A DNA stretch of 8,575 nt from an uncultured Eubacteriales bacterium (GCA_900550525.1 URSN01000077.1:1-8575), one strand, 5' to 3'; positions 1-8,575 are shown, counted from the stretch's first letter. A program made the numbers and translations. The notes: generated by a model from the sequence alone, not told the origin.

Positions 1-555
<555 letters not shown>

Positions 556-691
556 TACGCGCGCGGGCAGGGATGGAATGAAGAACTCCTTCCATTAACA
601 AAATTCGATGCATGATGGCACAGGCGTCTGCGGCGCGCAAGGGGGAGCGGAGGATTTTCCAGGAGGGAAGAAGGGGAAGCGATGCGGGCAA

Positions 692-1204
692 TCACTCCAG
701 CGCGATCCAGTAGCGCTGCCAGAGCGCGCCGTCGGCGGCGATCTCGTTTTCCAGCACACCGCCGTTTTTGACGATGGTGCGGGCCGAAGCCGGGTTGTCC
801 TTTTTGCACACCATGAGCACGCGGCCGATGCCGAGCGCGCGGCACTGCGCAAGCGCCAGGGCGATCATCCGCATGGCGACGCCCCTGCCGCGCTCGGACG
901 GGCGCACGCCGTCGCCGATGTGGCCGGCGGTGAGCAGCAGGCGCTCGTTGAGGCGGTGGCGGATGCTGACCGCGCCCACCAGGCGGCCGCGCGCCGCGTC
1001 CAGGCAGAAAAAGGTGGATTCCGGCACCTGGCCGGGGACGCTCCCGTCGTGCTCCAGCGAGGCGAGGTAGGCGGCGAAGTCGTGGTGGTCGCGCCGCGCG
1101 ATGGCGTTCGGGATGATCGTCTCGCCGGCGGCGCGCCATTCGTCCATCATGTCGCAGATGGCGTCCCGGTAGGCCGGGCCGGGTCTGATGAGCGTGAGTT
1201 CCAT
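692..1204 (-). CDS. GNAT-family N-acetyltransferase (COG3981-like)
   Basis: A 170-residue protein, probably an acetyl-CoA-dependent N-acetyltransferase in the cytoplasm; substrate unknown. The GNAT core is in the second half: a LVGAVSIRHRLN strand (about 75-86), then GHIGDGVRPSERGRGVA (94-110), which carries the R/Q-x-x-G-x-G/A acetyl-CoA pyrophosphate loop as ERGRGVA, then a helix and the LMVCKKDNPASARTIVKNGG motif, where Asn and the following helix are typical of GNAT motif B. The RHxLN, GHIGxxVRPSERxxG and IxKNGGVLENE pattern matches the clostridial proteins usually grouped as COG3981. The ATG start has a clear AGGAGGA ribosome site at 1211-1217 with 6 bases of spacing. It lies 46 bp after engB on the same strand and probably ends the lon-engB transcript. 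It is full length for the family. The link to Lon or EngB function is positional only. Confidence 0.88.
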   Translation of the reverse strand: MELTLIRPGPAYRDAICDMMDEWRAAGETIIPNAIARRDHHDFAAYLASLEHDGSVPGQVPESTFFCLDAARGRLVGAVSIRHRLNERLLLTAGHIGDGVRPSERGRGVAMRMIALALAQCRALGIGRVLMVCKKDNPASARTIVKNGGVLENEIAADGALWQRYWIALE

Positions 1205-1222
1205 AGGCGTTCCTCCTGATGC

Positions 1223-1241
1223 GCGGGCGGCGTCCGCCCGC
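1223..1241 (-). other. Perfect GC-rich hairpin between engB and the acetyltransferase gene
   Basis: GCGGGCGG at 1223-1230 and CCGCCCGC at 1234-1241 form a perfect 8-bp stem with a 3-base loop. It sits 10 bp after the engB stop codon and just upstream of the AGGAGGA site of the next gene. No T-run follows in the minus-strand direction, so it is not a standard intrinsic terminator. It could slow polymerase, protect the engB 3' end from exonucleases, or lower read-through into the acetyltransferase. In DNA this GC-rich, chance GC palindromes are common. Confidence 0.45.
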
Positions 1242-1250
1242 CTGCGCCGG

Positions 1251-1833
1251 TCAGCCCTGCGGCGCGCAGTCGGCCAGGATCTGGCCGATGCGCTCGGTCA
1301 GCGCGGCGCGGCCCGCGCCCGTCTGCGCGGAGAACGGGATGGCATACGGCGGCGCGCCCAGCGCCTTGGCGGCGGCGTTGGCCGCCTGCTGGCGGCGGGA
1401 CCTGGCGAGCTTGTCGGACTTGGTGGCCCCCAGCGTGAACGGCACGCCGTAATAGAGCAGCCACTGATACATCTGCCGGTCGTCCGCCGTCGGCGCGTGG
1501 CGGATGTCCAGCAGCAGGAACAGGTGCGTGACGCGCCCGCTGCCCAGATACGCCTCGATCAGGCCGCTCCAGCTGCGCTGCTCCTCCTTGCCGGCGCGCG
1601 CAAAGCCGTAGCCCGGCAGGTCGACCAGGTGGAACGCGCGGTTGAGCAGGAAGAAGTTGATCAGCCGCGTCTTGCCGGGCGTCTGGGACGTGCGCGCGAG
1701 CTTGTGGTTGTTGCACAGGCTGTTGATGAGGCTGGATTTGCCCACGTTGCTCTTGCCCACGACGGCGATCTCACAGCAGGCGGCGGGCGGATACGGCGTA
1801 CCCGCCCCCACGCTTGTGAGGAACGCCGCCTGC

Positions 1834-1853
<20 letters not shown>
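1251..1853 (-). CDS. engB: Ribosome biogenesis GTP-binding protein EngB/YsxC/YihA
   Basis: A 200-residue TRAFAC-class GTPase of the EngB family, which binds immature 50S subunits and is needed for late large-subunit assembly in the cytoplasm. All G motifs are visible: G1/P-loop GKSNVGKSS (33-41); switch I/G2 region TSQTPGKT (55-62); G3 DLPGYG (78-83), the family signature; G4 TKSD (144-147); and G5 around SAQTG (175-179). Length equals the family norm of about 195-200. The ATG at 1853 has GGGGAGG at 1860-1866 with a spacing of about 6-7 bases. This start lies inside the end of lon (20-bp overlap), so translation is probably coupled to that of lon. The lon-engB order is conserved in Firmicutes (Bacillus: clpX-lonB-lonA-ysxC). 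Nothing is missing or odd in the catalytic motifs. Confidence 0.97.
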
Positions 1854-4200
<2,347 letters not shown>

Positions 4201-4207
4201 AGCTGTC

Positions 4208-4214
4208 ACTCCTT
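4208..4214 (-). promoter_or_regulatory. Ribosome binding site of lon
   Basis: On the minus strand AAGGAGT (4208-4214) lies 7-8 bases before the ATG at 4198-4200, which is ideal spacing. The alternative GTG codon at 4207-4209 overlaps the site itself and so cannot be served by it. This decides the lon start in favour of the ATG. Confidence 0.85.
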
Positions 4215-4253
4215 CAGGGGCGCGGCCGTCTCCGCTCGCCGCGCCCTACCTAT

Positions 4254-4282
4254 AGTATACCGATAAACCCGTGTTTGTGCAA
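4254..4282 (-). promoter_or_regulatory. Housekeeping (sigma-A type) promoter for lon-engB-acetyltransferase
   Basis: Read on the minus strand there is TTGCAC (4277-4282), a 17-bp spacer, then TATACT (4254-4259). Against TTGACA/TATAAT this is 4 of 6 and 5 of 6 with optimal spacing, in one of the few AT-rich patches of the window. Transcription should start near 4247, giving a leader of about 45-50 bases before the lon ATG. I see no CIRCE inverted repeat (TTAGCACTC-N9-GAGTGCTAA) and no tandem CtsR heptad in the leader or core promoter, so classical heat-shock repressor control is not visible. Confidence 0.8.
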
Positions 4283-4489
4283 ACGCATAACGGCGTACGT
4301 TCGTGTTATTTCTGTTACATTTTCATGGCGGATGACGCAATGTTCCGGCGCGCCTGCGGCGCGCGCTCGCGCAGCCCTGACGGGCGGGCAGGATGGTTCA
4401 TGAAACATTCAAACGCGCGTCATGCCCCTGTCACATCCGGCGGCCATACTGTTGGCATGGCTTTTTGTACAGCGAAAGGGGGACCCGCC

Positions 4490-5668
4490 ATGAAGAGACT
4501 GGCCGCGCTTGCATCGGCGCTGCTGCTTTGCGGCTGCGCCTGCGACGGGGCGCAGCCGCCCGCCCCGACCGTCCTGCCCACCGCCGCCGTGGCGGCGCAG
4601 GACGACGCCGACCCGCTCGCGCGCGCCGCCGGCGCGTATGAGCTCACCGGCGGCGAGGATTCGCTCGGCAGCGGCGGCTGCGACAGCTTTTTTGCGGACG
4701 AAAACGCCGTGCTCGTGCTCGGCGGCGCGCTCAGCGGCACGGGCGCGACGATCGATAAGACCGGCGATACCGCCGACGTGGAGGCGGCGCTGCGCTACGG
4801 CTATAACGCCGCCGTGGCCGTGCACCGCGGCGGCAGCGTGACGCTGAGCGACGCGCTGCTCACCACCAACGGCGCGGGGGCGTGCGGCGTGTTCGCCGCA
4901 GGCGAGGGCACGGCGGCCGCGCTGCACGGCGGGCTGCTCTCCACGGCGGGCGGCGATTCGCCCGGCGCCGCCGCCGTGGACGGCGCTTCCGTTTCGCTCG
5001 ACGATGCGGAGGTGCTGACCGACGGGACGGGCTCGCCCTGCCTGTTTGCGCGGGGCGGCGGCACGCTCGCGGCTGCGGGCGCGCGCTGCAAGGCGACGGC
5101 GTCCGCATTCCTCAGCCTTGAGGGCGGCGGCGCAAGCCTGACAAACTGCGCGATGAGCGGCGGCGGCGCCGCGCTCTCGGACGGGGCGTCGCTCACGGTG
5201 GAGGGCGGCTCGCTTACGGGCGAGGCGGGGGAGGCCCTGTTCCTCACCGCGGGCGATGCGGAGGCGTCGCTCACGGGCGTGACGCTCGAAACGCCGCAAG
5301 GCGGCGCGCTGCTCTGCGCCTCCGGCGGCGCGTTTACGCTGCGGTGCAGCTACCAGGCGCTCGCGGGCGCGCTGTCCTTTGGCGAGGGCGGCTCGCTCCT
5401 GCTCGTGCTGCAAAACAACAGCAGCTTCACCGGCAGCCTGCCGGTGGAGGCGCGCCTGCCGGTCACGCTGACGCTCGATGGGACGAGCCGCTGGTTCGTC
5501 ACGGGGGATTCCCGCCTCATGGCGCTCACGGAGGGCGAGGACGCGCTTTCGTGCATCGAGAGCAACGGCTTCACCGTCTATTACGATGCCGGCCGCGCGG
5601 AGAACGCCTGGCTCGGCGGCGCGGAGCACCCGTTGCCCGGCGGCGGCGTTCTCAAGCCGCTTTCCTGA
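4490..5668 (+). CDS. Secreted lipoprotein with predicted right-handed beta-helix repeats
   Basis: A 392-residue protein. Residues 1-16 look like a lipoprotein signal: MKR, a hydrophobic run LAALASALLL, then L-C-G-C with Cys16 as the likely lipidated residue (Cys at -2 is unusual; Cys18 is an alternative). A Pro/Ala-rich linker follows. Residues about 104-330 contain irregular repeats of about 20-25 residues in which short strands (such as GSVTLSDALL, ASLTNCAM, ASLTVEGGSL) alternate with Gly/Asp/Ser turns, the pattern of parallel beta-helix proteins. The end, about 333-392 (TSRWFVTGDSRL, then CIESNGFTVYYD and PGGGVLKPL), resembles the capping region of clostridial beta-helix surface proteins. 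No catalytic residues are recognisable, so carbohydrate binding or adhesion is only a guess. The open frame extends upstream to 4271, but ATG 4490 has AAAGGGGG at 4475-4482 and starts the signal peptide. The 207 bp between the lon promoter and this start hold no promoter I can support. Confidence 0.8.
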   Translation: MKRLAALASALLLCGCACDGAQPPAPTVLPTAAVAAQDDADPLARAAGAYELTGGEDSLGSGGCDSFFADENAVLVLGGALSGTGATIDKTGDTADVEAALRYGYNAAVAVHRGGSVTLSDALLTTNGAGACGVFAAGEGTAAALHGGLLSTAGGDSPGAAAVDGASVSLDDAEVLTDGTGSPCLFARGGGTLAAAGARCKATASAFLSLEGGGASLTNCAMSGGGAALSDGASLTVEGGSLTGEAGEALFLTAGDAEASLTGVTLETPQGGALLCASGGAFTLRCSYQALAGALSFGEGGSLLLVLQNNSSFTGSLPVEARLPVTLTLDGTSRWFVTGDSRLMALTEGEDALSCIESNGFTVYYDAGRAENAWLGGAEHPLPGGGVLKPLS

Positions 5669-5674
5669 GCGCCG

Positions 5675-5866
5675 CTACGCCTCCCTGACCGTGAACGCGC
5701 CCTTGGGGCACAGGCGCACGCACTTGCCGCAGGCGATGCACTTGCCGCCGTCGATCTCTGGCAGCGCATGGTCGCTTTGCTGTGAGATGGCGCCGCCCGG
5801 GCATACGGCGATGGCCGGGCAGCGGTGGTCCTGCGGGCACTTCTTCGGGTCTGCATAGATCTTCAT
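5675..5866 (-). CDS. Small ferredoxin-like 4Fe-4S protein with one atypical cluster motif
   Basis: A 63-residue acidic-basic mixed protein, probably a cytoplasmic electron carrier. The C-terminal half has a standard 4Fe-4S motif, C43-x2-C46-x2-C49-x3-C53-P (CIACGKCVRLCP). The N-terminal half has C10-x5-C16-x5-C22-P (CPQDHRCPAIAVCP) rather than C-x2-C-x2-C-x3-CP, so only seven cysteines exist in total. By analogy with two-cluster ferredoxins, C22 would complete the C-terminal cluster, leaving C10, C16 and C53 for a second site that lacks a fourth Cys; His14 is a possible ligand, or the site may hold a 3Fe cluster or none. Similar short CPQxHxCP proteins occur in Clostridia, to my knowledge. 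The start at 5866 is chosen by its CAGGAG site; an open extension to 5911 has no such support. It converges with the lipoprotein gene, 6 bp between stop codons. Confidence 0.85.
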   Translation of the reverse strand: MKIYADPKKCPQDHRCPAIAVCPGGAISQQSDHALPEIDGGKCIACGKCVRLCPKGAFTVREA

Positions 5867-5874
5867 CCGTCTGG

Positions 5875-5880
5875 CTCCTG
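5875..5880 (-). promoter_or_regulatory. Ribosome binding site of the ferredoxin-like gene
   Basis: CAGGAG on the minus strand lies 8 bases before the ATG at 5864-5866. It selects the 63-residue start over a 78-residue in-frame extension whose extra 15 residues (MRRISATKRETGARR) do not resemble ferredoxin N-termini. Confidence 0.7.
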
Positions 5881-5947
5881 TTTCTCTTTTTGTTGCTGAA
5901 ATCCGCCGCATCCCGCCGTCCCTCCCGCCGGAGCGGCGCGGCCGCCG

Positions 5948-6538
5948 TTAGAGGAAAAATACGAGATCGAGGCGCACCTCGCGGCGCTGCACGTCGTCGT
6001 TGCCATAGCAGCTGCGGTCAAAGCCGATGAGTGTGAAGCCCTGGCTGCGGTAGAAGGCGATGGCCGCCGCGTTGCACGACTGCGTTTCGAGCACGACGGC
6101 CCGGCGGCCGTCCTGCGCGGCGACGGCCTTGGCCAGGTCCATCAGGCGCGACCCAACGCCCTGCCGGCGCAATCGTGCGTCCACCCACAGCTCCGTCACG
6201 CGCAGGCGGTTGGCGTATTCCTCCGGGCAGACCTCCACGGCCGCCAGCAGCGCGCCGTCCTCCACGATGCCGTACGCCTCGGCCCCCTCCCACCAGGGCT
6301 GGTAGAGCCGGTCCGGGTCGCCGTATTCGGCCTGGCCGTGGCGGATGGGCGGCCGCGCGGGGCGCTTTTCCAGCGCGATGGCGAAGCCGCCGGGCGTCTC
6401 ACGGATGGAGACGTCGTAGTATTCCTCCGTTTCATAGGCGATGGGCAGCCGCCAGCCCGCCCAACGCGCCCGCTCCAGCGGCACGATGCGCCGCCCCGCC
6501 GCCCGGTCGGGCAGCCCGGCGCGTTCCCGTCGTTCCAT
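5948..6538 (-). CDS. GNAT-family N-acetyltransferase (streptothricin acetyltransferase-like fold)
   Basis: A 196-residue predicted cytoplasmic acetyl-CoA-dependent acetyltransferase. The first 70 or so residues contain a YYDVSIRETPGGFAIALEK strand-turn-strand segment seen in a clostridial GNAT subgroup. The catalytic core follows: AYGIVEDGALLAAVEV (88-103); VTELWVDARLRRQGVGSRLMD (114-134) with the acetyl-CoA loop RRQGVG (124-129); VVLETQSCNAAAIAFYRSQGF with the Asn/FY motif B signature; and an ending with CYGNDD and REVRLDLVFF. The ETQ-x-x-N-x-x-A-x-x-FY-x-x-x-GF block is also found in Sat streptothricin acetyltransferases, but it is shared with many GNATs of other or unknown substrate, so a resistance role is not established. 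ATG 6538 has GGGGAGGG at 6546-6553 (7 bases). The gene lies 32 bp after the permease pseudogene and 81 bp before the ferredoxin start, same strand, perhaps one transcript. Confidence 0.87.
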   Translation of the reverse strand: MERRERAGLPDRAAGRRIVPLERARWAGWRLPIAYETEEYYDVSIRETPGGFAIALEKRPARPPIRHGQAEYGDPDRLYQPWWEGAEAYGIVEDGALLAAVEVCPEEYANRLRVTELWVDARLRRQGVGSRLMDLAKAVAAQDGRRAVVLETQSCNAAAIAFYRSQGFTLIGFDRSCYGNDDVQRREVRLDLVFFL

Positions 6539-7692
6539 ATCCGTACCCTCCCCATGTTTTGTCCGCCCGCCTAGGCGAGCAGCGCCGCAAGCGGCAGCAG
6601 CAGCAACAGCCCCGCGGCGTTGGCCAGCGCAAAGACGCTGAGGAACCGCCCGGCGCGCGCGCCCGGTTCCTTCAGGTAGAGGCGCAGCGCGATGAGGCTT
6701 GCCAGCGACGCGACCGGCGTGCCGAGCCCGCCGACGTTGACCCCGGCGAGCAGGCCGCGCCAGTCGCCCGTGAAGCCGGAGAGCAGGATCGCCGCCGGCA
6801 CGTTGCTGATGCACTGGCTCGCCGCCGCGGCGCACAGCAGCGTGCTGCGCGCAAGCAGCGATTCAAGCAGCGCGCGCACGGCCGGGATGCGCCCAAGGTT
6901 CCCCGAAAAGATGAAAAAGCAGCAGAACGTGAGCAGCAGGCTGTAATCGATGCGCCTGAGCAGCGGCCGGTCGCACAGCAGCAGGAGCAGCAGCGCCGCG
7001 CCCGCCGCTATGGCAAAGTGCACCAGGCGGAACACGGCCAGCAGGCACAGCAGCAGCAGCGCCGCATACGCGGCGAGCCGCCGTCCGTCCGCGATGCGCG
7101 CCGGCTGCGCAAACGCCACGTGCACCCGCCCGCGCGGCGGGGCGATGAGCAGCGCCGCCGCCGCAAGCGCGGCGAGGCTGACGGCGGCCAGCGGCAGCAC
7201 CGTGCCGAAGAACTGGCCCGCGCTGAGGGCATAGTGCGCGTGCAGGTACAGGTTCTGCGGGTTGCCGATGGGCGTGGCCATGCTGCCGAGGTTGGCCGCC
7301 ACGGCCTGCAGCACGCAGACGCGCACGGCCAGCGCCTCCGCCTCCGCCTGGCGCAGCAGGAAGAGCGTGAACGGCACGAGCGCGATGAGGGCCACATCGT
7401 TGGTCATCAGCAGGGAGCTGCGCAACGGCAGCAGCACCAGCAGCCGGCTCCGCGCGCGCAGCGTCCGCACGCCTCCTAGGAGGCGCTGCGAGAGCACGTC
7501 GATCAGCCCGCAGCGCGAGACCCCCTGCACGACCGCCAGCAGCGCATACTTCAGGCACAGCACGCGCAGGGCGATTTAGGCCAGATACGCCGCGTCCGGC
7601 GGCACGAACAGCGCCGACAGCAGCGCCGCCGCGAACGAAGCGCACAGCACCGCCTCATTGCGCGCGCGGCGCAGCAGGCGGCGGAACCATTG

Positions 7693-7827
7693 TTTGCGCG
7701 GCTGCTCCCGCAGCGCGCGATCGCGGCGCGGCGCGCGCCGCGCGGCACAGCGCGCATCGTAGGCGAGATTGCCGACAACACGTCCGCCGCGGTAGCTATT
7801 CGGTTGTCTGCGGCTCGTGCGTGCCAT
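7693..7827 (-). other. FtsL-like basic N-terminal segment fused in frame to the permease
   Basis: The first 45 or so codons of the broken permease frame encode a hydrophilic, Arg-rich stretch beginning MARTSRRQPNSYRGG, with GNLAYD at residues 19-24, then many Arg. SLC13 permeases normally have only a few residues before their first helix. A start directly after rsmH, with a small-basic N-terminus carrying a G-N-x-A-Y/R-D/K element, is what one sees in FtsL/septum-formation proteins of Clostridia, whose gene normally follows rsmH. The FtsL membrane helix and coiled coil are absent; instead permease helix 1 follows from about codon 55. I infer a remnant of ftsL joined to the permease between about 7665 and 7693. 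The alternative is an unrelated low-complexity leader. Confidence 0.42.
7726..7743. repeat. Perfect 18-bp GC palindrome near the fusion junction
   Basis: GCGCGGCGCGCGCCGCGC is its own reverse complement over all 18 bases. It lies within the Arg-rich part of the chimeric frame, about 30-60 bp from the inferred junction. The surrounding 60 bases (7681-7740) are 47/60 G+C by hand count. It may simply reflect GC-rich Arg/Ala codons, or it may have promoted breakage or misassembly. Confidence 0.6.
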
Positions 7828-7833
7828 AGCGCT

Positions 7834-7839
7834 CTCCTT
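7834..7839 (-). promoter_or_regulatory. Ribosome binding site of the chimeric (FtsL-like/permease) frame
   Basis: AAGGAG within GAAGGAGAG (7832-7840) lies 6 bases before the ATG at 7825-7827 and 18 bases after the rsmH stop codon. It is as strong as the sites of the intact genes, so the 83-codon chimeric product is probably still translated from the rsmH transcript. Confidence 0.75.
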
Positions 7840-7857
7840 CGTAAAAGATCTGCTTTC

Positions 7858-8575
7858 TCAGCATTTTTCCGCCACACGCAGCTTGGCGCTGCGGGCGCGG
7901 GGATTTTCGTTCAGCTCCTCCTCGCCCGAGACGATGGGCTTGCGGGTGATGAGCTTCATTTTGGGCTTCTTGCCGCACACGCACACCGGAATCTCCGGCG
8001 GACACGTGCACCCCTGGCTCATCTCCTTAAAGTGGTTCTTTACGATTCGGTCCTCGAGCGAGTGATACGAGATGACGCAGATACGTCCGCCCGGGTTGAG
8101 CCACCTGGTGGCGGCATCAAGCCCTCGTTCGAGCACATCGAGCTCGTGATTGACCTCGATGCGAATGGCCTGGAAACTTTTCTTGGCCGGGTGTCCGCCA
8201 TGCCGACGAGCGGCAGCCGGGATACCCGCCTTGATGATCTCGACAAATTGGCCGGTGGTTTCGATCGGTTCTTGCTCGCGGCGGCGCACGAGCTCGCGCG
8301 CAATCTGCGAGGCGAACTTCTCTTCTCCGTAGACGCGTAGAATCCGGGCGAGGTCGTGTTCGTTATAGGTGTTGATGACCGCAGCTGCGCTTAAGGTGTT
8401 ATTACCCGGATCCATCCGCATGTCCAATGGGGCGTCCTCGTTATACGAAAAGCCCCTGCCAGGGATATCGAGTTGCGGTGACGAAACGCCCAAATCGAAC
8501 AGGAAGCCATCGACCCCGGGCACCTCGGCCGCGCAACGCCGCTCGTCCAAGTCGCCGAAGTTGCCCTTCAGCAGC
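7858..8575 (-). CDS. rsmH: 16S rRNA (cytosine-1402-N4)-methyltransferase RsmH (MraW), 5' end outside window
   Basis: The C-terminal 238 residues of RsmH, an S-adenosylmethionine-dependent enzyme that N4-methylates C1402 of 16S rRNA in the decoding centre. The frame is open to the window edge and reads LLKGNFGDLDERR before VDGFLFDLGVSSPQLD, the family signature, then RGFSYNEDAPLDMRMD, the helical insert domain, SFQAIRIEVNHELDVLE, GGRICVISYHSLEDRIVKNHF, a four-Cys segment (CTCPPEIPVCVC) common in Firmicute RsmH, and the usual end NPRARSAKLRVAEK. About 70-80 residues, including the GGGGHS cofactor loop, lie beyond the edge. No defect is seen in the visible part. G+C is 101/180 (56%) at 8341-8520, lower than most of the window. 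The gene normally heads the dcw cluster after mraZ, but ftsI, mraY and the rest do not follow here. Confidence 0.97.
   Translation of the reverse strand, partial: LLKGNFGDLDERRCAAEVPGVDGFLFDLGVSSPQLDIPGRGFSYNEDAPLDMRMDPGNNTLSAAAVINTYNEHDLARILRVYGEEKFASQIARELVRRREQEPIETTGQFVEIIKAGIPAAARRHGGHPAKKSFQAIRIEVNHELDVLERGLDAATRWLNPGGRICVISYHSLEDRIVKNHFKEMSQGCTCPPEIPVCVCGKKPKMKLITRKPIVSGEEELNENPRARSAKLRVAEKC

Larger units (their letters stand above)
6571..7827 (-). pseudogene. SLC13/ArsB-type anion permease, interrupted by an in-frame TAA and fused to a foreign N-terminus
   Basis: From the ATG at 7827 the frame runs 83 codons, meets TAA at 7576-7578, then stays open in the same frame to TAG at 6571-6573. 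Sequence on both sides of the stop belongs to one permease of the SLC13/ArsB/CitM superfamily: NEAVLCASFAAALLSALFVPPDAAYL before it, and after it MTNDVALIALVPF (coded near 7407), the NLGSMATPIGNPQNLYL loop, SNVPAA (6790-6807) and GVNVGGLGTPVASLASLIA. These substrate and helix-hairpin motifs, with about 10 hydrophobic segments, are family hallmarks. The permease part totals about 365 codons, the normal size, so the stop looks like a single-codon nonsense change (perhaps from TAT/TAC). A GTG at 7563 could restart translation but has no ribosome site and would lack the first helix. Residues 1 to about 45 are not permease-like (see separate entry). Confidence 0.8.

Noticed and set aside
556..691. 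Region between the convergent collagen-like and acetyltransferase genes, examined for a bidirectional terminator (ATGGAA...TTCCAT at about 574-596).
   Set aside because: The stem is only 6 bp with an 11-base loop and no T-run on either strand; too weak to call.
4283..4489. Possible promoter for the lipoprotein (TACATT near 4316, TTGGCA near 4452).
   Set aside because: Neither hexamer has a partner at suitable spacing, so no promoter can be supported.
5867..5947. GC-rich inverted repeats between the second acetyltransferase and the ferredoxin, considered as a terminator.
   Set aside because: Several overlapping CCGCCG/CGGCGG pairings are possible, but none is followed by a T-run in the minus direction.
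6175..7479. Long plus-strand open frame of 434 codons opposite the permease and acetyltransferase.
   Set aside because: The translation is Arg/Gln/Ala low complexity (from CAG-rich antisense of Leu/Ala codons) and the other strand has clear families.
7470..7485. 16-bp palindrome CGCCTCCTAGGAGGCG inside the permease gene.
   Set aside because: It encodes the expected RLLGG part of the protein in frame, and no similar copy or regulatory context was found. Probably chance.
7576..7578. Programmed recoding (selenocysteine or pyrrolysine) at the permease stop.
   Set aside because: The codon is TAA, whereas selenocysteine uses TGA and pyrrolysine TAG, and no adjacent hairpin suggests recoding.

Overview
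This is a GC-rich window (roughly two thirds G+C or more) from a bacterium that looks like a high-GC member of the Clostridia/Firmicutes. The signs are: strong AGGAG-type ribosome sites before nearly every gene; a lon-engB pair in the order usual for Firmicutes; a Gly-X-Thr collagen-like protein with a BclA-type C-terminal domain; and several small families typical of gut Clostridia (a COG3981-type acetyltransferase, a short CPQxHxC ferredoxin, a beta-helix lipoprotein). No rRNA, tRNA, CRISPR array, transposase or phage gene is visible. The species cannot be named from this sequence.

Layout. Positions 1-555 (+) hold the 3' end of a collagen-like surface protein gene. Positions 4200-692 (-) form a probable operon: lon (ATP-dependent protease), engB (50S-assembly GTPase, start overlapping lon by 20 bp) and a GNAT acetyltransferase, driven by a near-consensus housekeeping promoter at 4254-4282. 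Divergent from lon, 4490-5668 (+) encodes a lipoprotein with a predicted beta-helix. It converges, with 6 bp between stop codons, on a second minus-strand group: ferredoxin-like protein (5675-5866), GNAT acetyltransferase (5948-6538), broken SLC13/ArsB-type permease (6571-7827) and the 3' part of rsmH (7858-8575).

The intact genes are mostly housekeeping. Lon degrades damaged and regulatory proteins, EngB helps assemble the large ribosomal subunit, and RsmH methylates 16S rRNA at C1402 and normally opens the division and cell-wall (dcw) cluster. The two GNATs, ferredoxin and permease have no clear shared pathway.

The most notable region is 7560-7860. Directly after rsmH, where Firmicutes normally carry ftsL and then ftsI and mraY, there is an ORF with a good ribosome site and an FtsL-like basic N-terminus. 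It runs without a frame break into the first membrane helix of an SLC13-type permease and then meets an in-frame TAA at 7576-7578, after which the permease frame continues to its natural end. This looks like a rearrangement that cut the dcw cluster and left a chimeric, nonsense-interrupted gene; an assembly artefact is the main alternative. I did not find convincing evidence of a new multi-gene system here.
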